DNA of 36,427 nucleotides from CAZXCQ01 sp964639275 (GTDB lineage: Bacteria > Desulfobacterota > DSM-4660 > Desulfatiglandales > Desulfatiglandaceae), in contig CAZXCQ010000021.1 of the NCBI GenBank assembly GCA_964639275.1, forward strand, positions 1-36,427. Direction: 5' to 3'. Shown here one piece after another: positions 1-7,884 of the stretch; the stretch's first letter is position 1, and every line of letters begins with the position of its first letter. The position numbers and the translations under genes were made by a program. The notes under the pieces are model-generated. The model worked only from the letters and a program-made list of their open reading frames with translations, searched no databases and was not told the DNA's origin.

Positions 1-20
1 CACGCCCACCAAGTAATATC

Positions 21-53
21 AAGGGGTTAGCGCATATAGTTAACCCCTTTTCT
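21..53 (+). terminator. Hairpin terminator near the left edge
   Basis: AAGGGGTTA at 21-29 pairs with TAACCCCTT at 41-49, a 9-bp stem with an 11-nt loop, followed by a short T-rich run on the plus strand. It probably ends a plus-strand transcript entering from outside the window. It could also help stop the minus-strand gene ending at 177, although no U-run follows in that direction. Confidence 0.55.
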
Positions 54-176
54 ATTCCTGCCTACTGTTTTTTCTACTGTTCTGGCTATCATTTATCGTT
101 AGAACACCACCAGAGGATCTGATCCCGGGCGGACGGAGAAGCAGTCTCGTCGTAATTCCCCGCTTCATCGTCTCAT

Positions 177-2063
177 CTATTGTATCACCAGATATTCAGT
201 AGTGACTGTCCCCTGACTATTGCCAATTGTCATAGAACTTATTGTTGAGGTTGATAACCGCGAGGTGAATAAAGAGTTCCAGCCTCCCTGAAGGGTTAGA
301 TTCTTGGATGAACTCAGATCAAGGTCCTCGTTATACGTTCCTTGGGCGATCTTTATTGTGTATCCACTGCCTGCAGCGTCAATGGCTGCTTGGATGGTAG
401 AATAGCATGGGGTGTTACCACCGCACGAACCGGTTGGTTCCACATAACAGGCATATTCCACTTGGCCTATCCATGTGCCCCAATCCCAGTCCGAGGAGAT
501 CCCGGAACAGTCCTTGGCCCACTCACCATAAATCCATACCCTGGCACCGTCATTTGGGTCTCTGGCGATACCAAAGTAGTCACCCCACCGTACGCCCGTT
601 ATGTACGTTTCGCCAGACTTCAGTTGGGCGCTGGATTGTGTAGCAACATCTGTGGTCAAACGACCAGTATAACGTATTCCTGCATACTCCGTCTCACTGC
701 TCCGCGCGAAAACGATCACCATATTGTCCGAATGGTCTACATAGATTGCAGGAAACCAGTAGTAGTATCCGTCTGCCCCATACGTCACGTCTAACTCAGC
801 GCTGTTACTGCTGGTGTTAATCTTTAGATAGCGAATTGCCGCAACCGTTCCGCTTCCCCAGTCATATGCCGTTGTGAATGCGGCGTATAGGTACCCATTC
901 TGGTACATACAGTTATAAATCCTGTTGCCAATCGTATCTAATAGGGCGCTTCCACCCCTCTGTTTTGCGTCTGGTGGGGTACTGTAGGTGCCTATAGATA
1001 TGGTGGCCTGCCTTGTCCAAATAGGGGCGCTTGGAAAGGCAGGGACGACCTTCCAGAATGTGACATTGTCCCCTCCTCCAACCTTGCTGTTAATAAGGAA
1101 TTCTCCCCCTGGATTGCCGTGGGTCCACGCCGTCCTCAGCGTGAAAGCCTGTGAGCCATCTTCATTTGTCCGGCCTGAAAGTTTGTAGTAACTAAGGCTA
1201 GATCCAGTGTACAACTCTGATTTTGCGAGTACGTTAAGCAGAGAGGTCCGAAAGCTGCCAGCCCACGTAAACTGATTGGTGGTTAGGTAAATCGCTCCGC
1301 CATCAGACGACGAAATACCGTCAAAGCCAATATCGGGGTAGTCAGCCCAGGTATCTTCACCACCATAATTGAGGGTGCTGTCGAGTTTCCAGTTCCACCA
1401 GAAGCCTGTTGGATCAGAAGTCTGGGAAACAGAGAGAAGATACCATGCGTCTGGTTCTTCCAATACCAGCGCCACCATTATCCATCGGTTTTCGTGATGA
1501 TCGTATATTATCCTCGGGTCGAATGGGCTGCCTTTGCCCGTATAGACGTTACTCCACCAGCTTGAAAAGCTTTCTTCTCGGACCAGTGTTCCGCTCTTGG
1601 TATAAAAGGCAAGCTCCGAATTTACCATGACCCCAATGTGATTTAATCCGACTGCAAGTATTGGGTCTGGCGGTCTATGCAGATAACCATCTGGTTGGTT
1701 CAAGTTATCGGGACCCTCAAAACTGTCGGAGAGGTTGGGTGCCAGTGGTTCTGGTTCCAGAACAGATACTGAGGAGTCCTCTTCAATTGTGGGCTGTTTG
1801 TCAAAGGAGATGAACGGTTGGTTCTTCAATCTTCTCAATAGCTCCAAGTCGATTCCATGTCCCCTCGGTGATATTTGGCCTCCCTGGCCTGTATGGATTG
1901 CCCTATCCCGAAAAGGGCTCCATTCCGTCTTTACTCCTGCGCCAACAGAGATCTTCTGTGTCTGTGCATCACCTCCCGCGGATGCGCCCGGGATTGGAAG
2001 CAGATTGATACTGAAAATTATCGGAATGCACCTCAAACACCATCTTCTGATCTCAATCTTCAT
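177..2063 (-). CDS. Exported protein with C-terminal beta-helix-type repeat
   Basis: This 628-residue protein begins with a clear signal peptide: a basic N-terminus, a hydrophobic stretch around residues 12-24, and an AxA-like cleavage site before GGDAQ. The start is supported by a GAGAGG ribosome-binding site about 8 nt upstream. The large middle part is rich in Trp, Tyr, Gly and Asp and reads like a secreted beta-rich (possibly propeller) domain; I cannot name its family. The last 90 or so residues contain the pattern CYSTIQAAIDAAGSGYTIKI followed by a GTYNEDL turn, which is typical of the first rungs of right-handed parallel beta-helix (pectate-lyase-fold) proteins. Only two or three rungs are present before the stop, so the helix is either very short or cut off. 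No enzymatic activity can be assigned. It is followed on the same strand, at higher coordinates, by another exported protein. Confidence 0.75.
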   Translation of the reverse strand: MKIEIRRWCLRCIPIIFSINLLPIPGASAGGDAQTQKISVGAGVKTEWSPFRDRAIHTGQGGQISPRGHGIDLELLRRLKNQPFISFDKQPTIEEDSSVSVLEPEPLAPNLSDSFEGPDNLNQPDGYLHRPPDPILAVGLNHIGVMVNSELAFYTKSGTLVREESFSSWWSNVYTGKGSPFDPRIIYDHHENRWIMVALVLEEPDAWYLLSVSQTSDPTGFWWNWKLDSTLNYGGEDTWADYPDIGFDGISSSDGGAIYLTTNQFTWAGSFRTSLLNVLAKSELYTGSSLSYYKLSGRTNEDGSQAFTLRTAWTHGNPGGEFLINSKVGGGDNVTFWKVVPAFPSAPIWTRQATISIGTYSTPPDAKQRGGSALLDTIGNRIYNCMYQNGYLYAAFTTAYDWGSGTVAAIRYLKINTSSNSAELDVTYGADGYYYWFPAIYVDHSDNMVIVFARSSETEYAGIRYTGRLTTDVATQSSAQLKSGETYITGVRWGDYFGIARDPNDGARVWIYGEWAKDCSGISSDWDWGTWIGQVEYACYVEPTGSCGGNTPCYSTIQAAIDAAGSGYTIKIAQGTYNEDLDLSSSKNLTLQGGWNSLFTSRLSTSTISSMTIGNSQGTVTTEYLVIQ

Positions 2064-2094
2064 CGGATCATCCTCTCAGAATCCTCATACCATA

Positions 2095-2595
2095 TTAACG
2101 AATCGGAAAATAGTCCTGGTTTAGCAAGATCTCATCCTCTCCAATTGTTATTCTGAACCCCCCGTTTACCCTAGCCACGCCCTTGAGATCAAACCTTTTT
2201 CTTATTCCGGAATTCAACTCCTGGATTTCAATGGTCTTCGTATCCCTGTCCATTACCACTTTAAGCTCCCTTCCCGGATATTTACCTATTGGAGGAGCAA
2301 CTTTGAGCCCGGATGACAGTTCTCTTTCAGAGCCGACTTCTTGAACGACCATAACCCTATCATCTCCCAAGACCTTGACCTTGATCTCCTGTCCCGTCTT
2401 ATTGACAATGTAAAAAAAAGTAATTATAGGCTTCCTCTTTTGGTTTGTTGAACCTCCAGGGCCCGGGCCTTGGCAACTAATGTCAATGCGACCTTCCTCT
2501 ATTGCCTCATCCGGGTTAACTTTGATCGCTCTGCCTTCTGAATTCCCAGATCCAGCGAAAAAAGCAACCATTATTAAAATGAAAAACTTTCCCAT
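2095..2595 (-). CDS. Small exported protein of unknown function
   Basis: A 166-residue protein with a short hydrophobic leader (MGKFFILIMVAFFAGSG) that looks like a signal peptide. AGGTG lies 5-6 nt before the ATG. The body is polar and rich in Val, Lys and Glu, with several short beta-strand-like segments; a single Cys at about residue 41 lies in a Gly/Pro-rich linker. I recognise no family. It lies 31 bp upstream of the larger secreted protein at 177-2063 on the same strand, so the two are probably co-transcribed and may act together outside the cytoplasm. That partnership is inferred only from position. Confidence 0.6.
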   Translation of the reverse strand: MGKFFILIMVAFFAGSGNSEGRAIKVNPDEAIEEGRIDISCQGPGPGGSTNQKRKPIITFFYIVNKTGQEIKVKVLGDDRVMVVQEVGSERELSSGLKVAPPIGKYPGRELKVVMDRDTKTIEIQELNSGIRKRFDLKGVARVNGGFRITIGEDEILLNQDYFPIR

Positions 2596-3011
2596 CTATG
2601 CACCTGCTGTCGGGTCTTTAGAAGAGGCCTTAAAGTTCCTCACCCCTTCCCCTTTTGGCCAGCCTGCTCCTGAACCGACTTGGCCAAGATCACAACAAAG
2701 CCCAGGGCCTCGGTCTTTTCAGTGAATCTATCGTCTCATCGCCCTCGGAGAATTGAATTCCCAAATTCAGTATGGTAAGTTGTGTGTCTAAACGGTAGAT
2801 ACCAGATTAACAAAGTTGGGGCTTACATACCACTTAATTCGATTATTGGCAGACATTTCTGTGGCCGTCCAGATTATTGCTGTCCCGATACGTGAACTTG
2901 CCTCAGCAAATATCCGGCTATTTAGCGGTGTTTTACCCTATAGCAAGTCTTCTCAAGTTTTGGAGCTCTACCCAGAATACACCGTAGCCGTGAGCCAGGT
3001 CTAAAAAAGGT
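2596..3011. other. Intergenic stretch, no gene recognised
   Basis: This 416-bp region separates the minus-strand exported-protein pair from the plus-strand MFS gene and so must hold divergent promoters; no convincing -35/-10 pair was picked out. A short minus-strand open stretch around 2650-2730 reads like the tail of a coding sequence (codons for ...GFVVILAKSVQEQ... before a TGA), but it has no start and no recognised relative. Confidence 0.4.
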
Positions 3012-4310
3012 ATGGAGAAACAAAATGGCATCTTTTATGGCTGGGTTATCCTGGCCATTGCCTTTATCACGCTGGTGCTTGGCTACGCCGTCAGGAACAC
3101 CTTCTCGGTCTTCTATCCCACCATCGTAGAGCAATTTGGCTGGGGGAGAGGCAATACCGCCGTGATGTTTTCCATTACGATCATGGTCTATGGCGTGGTG
3201 GCACCACTTGCGGGCGGCCTCGTGGATCGGTTTGGACCCAGACTCGTCTTACCCATAGGGGCCTTCATTGTGGGATGCGGTCTGGCTCTGTGCAGCCTGG
3301 CCACAACTCAATGGCACTTTTATCTCTTCTATGGCGTTATCGCGGCCGCAGGCCTGAGCTTGGTGGGCTGGACACCGCTGAGCGCCATCGTATCGAACTG
3401 GTTTGTCAAAAAGCGTGGCCTTGCCTTTGGTATCCTGGCTGCTGGCTTTGGTGGGAGTCTGGTATTTGCCTCAATCGCCCAATTTCTCATCTCCACCTTT
3501 GGCTGGCAGACCGCCTATGTTGTCATCGGGCTCTCTGCCACGGCTATTATTGCGCCGCTCTCTAGCCTTATGATTTATGGTAGTCCCCGGGAAAAGGGCC
3601 TTCTACCCGATGGTATCCCGCTGTCACCACCAGAATCACAGGCCCTGAACCCACCTGAGATATCCGCCAGGCTGGAAGGCAAACCGGCCACTACCTGGAC
3701 ACTTCACCGAGCCATAAGGACCTATCACTTTTGGCTCTTTTTCCTGATTGCCTTTTGCTTTCTGGGCCTCGCAGAGACCATAGCCATAGCCCACCAGGTC
3801 TTCTTTTTCCGGGATGTGGGTTATCCGCCTATGCTGGCTGCCAACATCTACAGCGTATTCGGGGTTGCCTTTGTGCTTGGTAATTTGTGCAGCTTTGTCT
3901 CAGATCGACTCGGACGGGAAAAGGTCTTTATATCGAGCTGCCTCCTTGGTGCTTTGGCCGTATGCCTCCTGTTCCTGATCAAAGACGAGTCTCAGGTATG
4001 GGTGGCCTTTTTATCTGCGATCTTCTTTGGCCTGGGGATAGGCGCTGGAGGACCTGTGTTTTTCGCAACGGTGGCTGACCTCTTCCAGGGGAGGTATTTT
4101 GGCTCTATCCAGGGCGCAGTGGTCCTGGGATTCTCCCTGGGTGGTGCTGTTGGTGCATGGCTTGCCGGATTTCTGCATGATAAAACCGGTAGCTATTTCT
4201 CAACCTTCCTGATACTCTTAGGGTCCCTATTCATCTCCATATTCCTGATGTGGCTGGTTTCTCCCCCCAAGGTAAGGCCAGTTTCCGGCCCATCCATTCC
4301 TCTTTCTTGA
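3012..4310 (+). CDS. MFS transporter, oxalate/formate-antiporter-like
   Basis: A 432-residue, strongly hydrophobic protein with about twelve membrane segments in two halves, split by a polar loop around residues 190-235. The N-terminus, YGWVILAIAFITLVLGY followed by FSVFYPTIVEQFGWGR, and the short loop LVDRFGPR between helices 2 and 3 are typical of the major facilitator superfamily branch that includes OFA (oxalate/formate antiporter) and monocarboxylate carriers. It acts in the inner membrane as a secondary transporter, probably of an organic anion; the substrate cannot be read from sequence. An AAGG sits just before the ATG. The next gene on the same strand, 44 bp downstream, is a broken ornithine cyclodeaminase, so the transporter may once have served an amino-acid-linked pathway (inference). 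Confidence 0.85.
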   Translation: MEKQNGIFYGWVILAIAFITLVLGYAVRNTFSVFYPTIVEQFGWGRGNTAVMFSITIMVYGVVAPLAGGLVDRFGPRLVLPIGAFIVGCGLALCSLATTQWHFYLFYGVIAAAGLSLVGWTPLSAIVSNWFVKKRGLAFGILAAGFGGSLVFASIAQFLISTFGWQTAYVVIGLSATAIIAPLSSLMIYGSPREKGLLPDGIPLSPPESQALNPPEISARLEGKPATTWTLHRAIRTYHFWLFFLIAFCFLGLAETIAIAHQVFFFRDVGYPPMLAANIYSVFGVAFVLGNLCSFVSDRLGREKVFISSCLLGALAVCLLFLIKDESQVWVAFLSAIFFGLGIGAGGPVFFATVADLFQGRYFGSIQGAVVLGFSLGGAVGAWLAGFLHDKTGSYFSTFLILLGSLFISIFLMWLVSPPKVRPVSGPSIPLS

Positions 4311-4354
4311 CCTAAACCTCCTCAGATGCCAGTATATGCGGCAGGATATCAGCC

Positions 4355-4657
4355 ATGAAGATAAGGATCCTTACCGGCAATGACCTCATGTCTGCCCTGC
4401 CAATGCCCGAGGTCATTACAGCCATGAGACTCGCCTTTTCGCAGTTATCGGCCGGGGAGGCCGGTGATATAATCATGGCCAGTGCAAAGATCGATGCCGA
4501 GCTGGGCGAGATAATAAATGGGCTCAAACCGGGTCGGCGCTCACAGGAGATCACCTCTTTTAAGTCGGTAGGAGTAGCGGTTCAGGATACGGTTGCCGCC
4601 GTGGGCGCCCTTGAGGAAGCAGAGTCAAAGGGGCTGGGGACGATCGTGGAGCTTTGA
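4355..4657 (+). pseudogene. Ornithine cyclodeaminase/mu-crystallin remnant, middle deleted in frame
   Basis: The 100-codon ORF joins two parts of one family. Residues 1-36 (MKIRILTGNDLMSALPMPEV and on to AFSQLSAGEA) match the N-terminus of ornithine cyclodeaminase/mu-crystallin proteins. Residues 36-100 (EAGDI, AELGEIINGLKPGRRS, FKSVGVAVQD, GLGTIVEL) match their extreme C-terminus. Family members are about 315-350 residues, so roughly 220 codons, including the NAD-binding Rossmann domain, are missing, yet the frame is kept. The product cannot be a working cyclodeaminase. The junction lies near 4455-4470. The last 33 bp overlap the 3' end of prmA on the other strand. A small folded product cannot be excluded, but an internal-deletion remnant is the simplest reading. 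Confidence 0.8.
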
Positions 4658-5563
4658 GTGCACGGATGAAGAGGGGCCCAAGCGGCGGAGAAGCAAGGCC
4701 CCCCACCCCTTGAAATCGAGATCCTGAGATATGATAAACCCCATATTGCCAAAGGATCTCCTTATTTCCTCGCCCTGGTTTTTCGCAAACCCCGAGACGA
4801 TTGTCCTGCCACCCTCTTTCACCCAGCACGGAATATGCCTGCCTGCCCTTCTGAGGGCAGCGGGAACGAGATTGGCAAGAACGAGTCCGTATCTCTCGTG
4901 CACAACCTCCCACGAACCTTCCCTGATTTCTATCCTGTCGGAGAGATCATTCAGCGCCACGTTCCGTTCTGCTGTCCTGGCCGACTGGGGGTCAACTTCC
5001 ACCCCGACCGCCCTCCGTGCCCCCATTTTGATGGCAGAAATGGCCAGGATACCTGTCCCACAGCCAAAATCAAGGACCTCTGGGCCCTGGCGCAGGGAGG
5101 CATCTTTCAAGAGGAAGTCCATGATCTCGAGGCAGAGTTGAGTGGTTGGATGTGTGCCCGTGCCAAAGGCGTGCTTGGGGTCCAGGATAATTGTCCTGGG
5201 GTCTTTTGGCCGGGGCAGTGAGGGGGCCCAGGGCTGGACCCGGATGGAGGGTATCGGGCGAAAGGGCCTTGCAAACGCGCCCTCCCCGATCGATGGCTCT
5301 GAATAGGAGAGGTTTCGGACTCTAATGTCAAAGAGTGATTCAGCAGAAAGCAACCCTTCTATCTCCCTGATGATTTGAGAGAGGTGGAGGAGTCTGTCGT
5401 CAAGGAGTTCCTCCTCGGTCTCTAATAGAGAGATTTTGCCGCGCCCTTCTTTATCCCCGGTCGTCTTCTGGATGGTCTGTAACTTGGATGAAAGGCCTTT
5501 GAGGTGGTGGGAGAGTGCGGAGATGGCAGTAGACGGCCCTTCAATGGCGATCTCAAATTGCAT
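4625..5563 (-). CDS. prmA: Ribosomal protein L11 methyltransferase PrmA
   Basis: A 312-residue SAM-dependent methyltransferase that in characterised bacteria trimethylates ribosomal protein L11 in the cytoplasm. The PrmA signature HAFGTGTHPTT is at residues 131-141, and the SAM-binding motif VLDFGCGTG at about 163-171, followed by the acidic ribose-binding VGVEVD. The substrate-side motif reads LANLVP where NIL or NPP-like versions are usual. The N-terminal 100 residues are the variable L11-recognition region. A GGGGGAG ribosome-binding site precedes the ATG. The usual end, around GWGALLLRR, is followed by about 18 extra residues (LGPSSSVHSKLHDRPQPL) that run into the ornithine-cyclodeaminase remnant; this tail looks acquired rather than functional. 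It lies 30 bp downstream of the carB remnant and may be transcribed from the old carB promoter. Confidence 0.92.
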   Translation of the reverse strand: MQFEIAIEGPSTAISALSHHLKGLSSKLQTIQKTTGDKEGRGKISLLETEEELLDDRLLHLSQIIREIEGLLSAESLFDIRVRNLSYSEPSIGEGAFARPFRPIPSIRVQPWAPSLPRPKDPRTIILDPKHAFGTGTHPTTQLCLEIMDFLLKDASLRQGPEVLDFGCGTGILAISAIKMGARRAVGVEVDPQSARTAERNVALNDLSDRIEIREGSWEVVHERYGLVLANLVPAALRRAGRHIPCWVKEGGRTIVSGFAKNQGEEIRRSFGNMGFIISQDLDFKGWGALLLRRLGPSSSVHSKLHDRPQPL

Positions 5564-5593
5564 GAACTCTCCCCCAAAATGCGCCGCGCACCC

Positions 5594-5882
5594 TTATGAT
5601 TCGGATCGACACCCGATAAGAAAAACCTCTGTTATTGTATCAATGTAAAAGGCCAGACCAAAGGAGTCTGCCAGGCCCAACACCTCTTCCGTGGAGCGCA
5701 TCTCTGGACCCAGGAGAGGATCCACCTCGGGGAACATAATTGACCAGCACAATCTCATACCCCAGCTTTCTCAATGCCTTGCAGGCCTGGGTCCCCGAAT
5801 AGTCAAATTCACATGCCTGACCAATGGCTATTGGTCCGGAACTGATTATCATCCCCTTCTTTATGTCTTCGCCTCTCGGCAT
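5594..5882 (-). pseudogene. carB: carB remnant: head and part of tail of carbamoyl-phosphate synthase large subunit
   Basis: From the ATG at 5882 the frame reads the classic CarB N-terminus (MPRGEDIKK, then SGPIAIGQACEFDYSGTQAC, ALRKLGYEIVLVN). At about codon 49 the homology jumps. In the next frame, from about 5740 down to 5594, the sequence reads FPEVDPLLGPEMRSTEEVLG and then SFGLAFY, which belongs near residue 900 of the roughly 1070-residue enzyme. About 850 codons (2.5 kb) are therefore absent, with a frame change at the junction, and the final MGS-like domain is missing as well. In the start frame the ORF ends at 5640; in the shifted frame the stop is TAA at 5594-5596. The start codon, ribosome-binding region and a good promoter (6010-6039) survive. 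A functional carB must exist elsewhere if the cell makes its own pyrimidines. Confidence 0.87.
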
Positions 5883-6009
5883 AGATCTCTTCTCAAAATC
5901 TCAAAAAAACCTCATGGTCCGTTCTGGGTGGCAAGGATACTCGGGCGGGCCTTCCAGGATCAATGAATACTAGGTGAGGCTTAAAACTAGGGCGCCTTCT
6001 TGGCAGGTC

Positions 6010-6039
6010 AATATAAAAGGGTTGGTCACCCGGTGTCAA
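6010..6039 (-). promoter_or_regulatory. Sigma-70-type promoter for carB remnant/prmA
   Basis: On the minus strand TTGACA (complement of 6034-6039) and TATATT (complement of 6010-6015) are separated by 18 bp; a TTATAT reading gives 17 bp. It is the best-matching promoter upstream of the carB remnant and probably now drives prmA through the remnant. Confidence 0.6.
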
Positions 6040-6128
6040 GGCAGAAACTCACACGATCTTCCATGTTCTGCCCACTAGTCTTATCTGACAGATGCAACCC
6101 TTCTTAGACTGTTGTTGATCAAAAGGAT

Positions 6129-6157
6129 TTGAAATTCTCCGCATGGAGACCTATATT
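6129..6157 (+). promoter_or_regulatory. Sigma-70-type promoter for the HtrA-type protease
   Basis: TTGAAA at 6129-6134 and TATATT at 6152-6157 with exactly 17 bp between them, about 50 bp before the protease start codon. Confidence 0.55.
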
Positions 6158-6205
6158 TAAAAAGATCCACGAGAAAATCGATCAAACCCATTAACTAACG
6201 CTTTC

Positions 6206-7357
6206 ATGACAAATAACAGAAAAATATATGTCGGGCTTGCCTTTGTCCTGCTCCTGTTCTTTTTCTGGTCCAACAGGGAGGAGATTCCTTCCTTTTTTCG
6301 TTCAGGCCCAAGCCCCGAATCGCTCGATTTTAACCGGCCGGCGGGTACCTCTGCACCCCGGGCGATCGTGGTCTCGTCGGATGAAAAGATCCAGATGGAG
6401 GTCTTTGAAAAGGTTCATCGTGCCGTTGTGAACATTGCCACGACCACCCTGAGTATGAATTTCTGGCTGGAGATCATCCCCAGGCAGGGACAGGGGTCAG
6501 GCTTTATCATTGATAGGTCAGGATATATCTTGACCAATAATCATGTCGTGGCCAACGCCCAGAAGATCACGGTCACCATGGCCGATGGCACAAAGACCTC
6601 CGCCACACTGATAGGCAGGGATCCGGGTTCTGACCTGGCCGTGATCAAGATCTCCTCCAAATACGTGGATGTGGTCGCCCCCCTATCAGACTCAGACAAG
6701 GTACGCGTAGGCCAAAAGGCGATCGCCATCGGAAATCCCTTTGGTCTGTCCCATACACTTACTACCGGCATTGTCAGCGCACTCAAGCGGGGTATCCGGA
6801 CACAGGATGGCAATCAGATCGATGATCTGATACAGACAGACGCGGCCATCAACCCCGGAAACTCAGGCGGCCCCCTTCTCAATTCAAGTGGTGAGGTAAT
6901 CGGTATCAATACCGCCATCTACAGCTTTTCCGGGGGATACCAGGGTATTGGCTTTGCCATACCCATCAATGTGGCCAAACGGGTGGCCACCCAGTTGATC
7001 ACCTCTGGGAGGGTGGCCCGTCCATGGCTGGGCATCTCTGGCGTCTCTATCACGCCGGTGCTCGCAAAAGGCCTCAACCTCGGTGTCCACGAGGGCGTGT
7101 TGGTGGTCCAGGTGGTAAAGGGCGGCCCCGCCCATCAGGCCAAACTGCGGGGCGGCCATAGCGAGGTGATTATTGGAGGCCAGAGACTCCTGCTGGGTGG
7201 GGATGTCATCACTGCAATTGGCGACCATGAGATCTCGGATATGAAGGAACTGGTCCGGTTGGTCGGGAAAATGAAGGTGGGGCAGACCGTGACGCTGCAC
7301 ATATTGAGAGATCATCGGACCATGGATCTGGATATTCTCCTGGCCGAGAGACCTTAG
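6206..7357 (+). CDS. HtrA/Deg-family serine protease, membrane-anchored, one PDZ domain
   Basis: A 383-residue S1C (DegP/DegQ/DegS-type) protease for quality control of misfolded proteins in the cell envelope. Residues 7-21 form an uncleaved-looking hydrophobic anchor, so the bulk would face the periplasm as in DegS. The trypsin-like domain shows the catalytic triad: His113 in TNNHVV, Asp143 in GSDLAV, and Ser220 in NPGNSGGPLL. One PDZ domain follows (about 275-380), beginning at the conserved RPWLGISG and ending in VTLHILRD. A single PDZ and an N-terminal anchor make it closer in architecture to DegS than to DegP. No strong Shine-Dalgarno is visible before the ATG. It is convergent with the small ORF at 7382-7690. 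It could act as a sensor protease, but no anti-sigma substrate gene is nearby. Confidence 0.92.
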   Translation: MTNNRKIYVGLAFVLLLFFFWSNREEIPSFFRSGPSPESLDFNRPAGTSAPRAIVVSSDEKIQMEVFEKVHRAVVNIATTTLSMNFWLEIIPRQGQGSGFIIDRSGYILTNNHVVANAQKITVTMADGTKTSATLIGRDPGSDLAVIKISSKYVDVVAPLSDSDKVRVGQKAIAIGNPFGLSHTLTTGIVSALKRGIRTQDGNQIDDLIQTDAAINPGNSGGPLLNSSGEVIGINTAIYSFSGGYQGIGFAIPINVAKRVATQLITSGRVARPWLGISGVSITPVLAKGLNLGVHEGVLVVQVVKGGPAHQAKLRGGHSEVIIGGQRLLLGGDVITAIGDHEISDMKELVRLVGKMKVGQTVTLHILRDHRTMDLDILLAERP

Positions 7358-7381
7358 GGCCTGCTCAAGCCTTCAGGCAAC

Positions 7382-7690
7382 TTACTCCGAGCCCTCCTCA
7401 TGCCCCAACAGGATCATTCTCTCTCTGGCGGCTTGTCTTCTGTTTTTTTCCCATTTTTCCCAGTCCTTTTTTAGACGCGTCAGTTCTCTTCTCATCTCCC
7501 CGATGTCCCTTCCGTCTTTGTCAGGACCAGGGGTCTTCTGTTCGCCCAGGTACCCCTTCAATTCTCTGGCGCGCCTCTTTATGGCCCTCATGGCAGCCAA
7601 GGCCTCTCTTTCCTTCTCTGTGGGAACCTCGATCCTCCCGGGGCAGGCCTGGGGCAATCTTTCGATTACGGGAGATTTATCTTTATCCAT
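7382..7690 (-). CDS. Small charged coiled-coil protein, unknown
   Basis: A 102-residue cytoplasmic protein without signal or membrane segment, extremely rich in Arg, Lys and Glu. Residues about 22-60 and 65-95 have the heptad-like, charge-alternating character of helical hairpins (EKEREALAAMRAIKRRAREL; ELTRLKKDWEKWEKNRRQAA). It ends in HEEGSE, so a metal-binding tail is not evident. I recognise no named family. The gene stands alone between the protease and the MBL hydrolase. Codon use is like its neighbours and the frame is open over its whole length, which favours a real gene, but the ribosome-binding site is weak. Confidence 0.55.
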   Translation of the reverse strand: MDKDKSPVIERLPQACPGRIEVPTEKEREALAAMRAIKRRARELKGYLGEQKTPGPDKDGRDIGEMRRELTRLKKDWEKWEKNRRQAARERMILLGHEEGSE

Positions 7691-7806
7691 CCTTGTGGCT
7701 CACGACCAGATGTACTGCTCGCAGATCTTCTGTATACTTTAATTATCACTTTCCCTTTGTCACATGTCAATCACCGGCAGGGGGGTGAAATTCCGCCTTT
7801 TGACTC

Positions 7807-7835
7807 TTGACATTCGATACGCGCCTCTTTAGTAT
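7807..7835 (+). promoter_or_regulatory. Sigma-70-type promoter for the MBL-fold hydrolase
   Basis: TTGACA at 7807-7812 and TAGTAT at 7830-7835, spacing 17 bp, about 50 bp before the start codon at 7885. Confidence 0.6.
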
Positions 7836-7884
7836 CCCTCATTCCTGCCTTTATGGACAGAGACCGATATAAAAAGGGGCTCCG

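Larger units (their letters stand above)
5883..6205. other. Divergent promoter region, carB remnant / htrA
   Basis: This 323-bp gap between the carB remnant (minus) and the HtrA-type protease (plus) holds two oppositely directed sigma-70-type promoters, listed separately. The carB leader of about 130 nt between promoter and start codon is longer than needed and could once have carried attenuation control; I see no clear hairpin with a U-run in it. Confidence 0.5.

Noticed and set aside
342..794. Long open frames antisense to the exported protein at 177-2063, and similar frames antisense to other genes
   Set aside because: They lie opposite well-supported coding sequence, have no family similarity or ribosome sites, and their composition is that of shadow frames.
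2640..2730. Minus-strand open stretch reading like a coding tail
   Set aside because: Under 30 codons, no start and no recognisable family; not enough to call a remnant.
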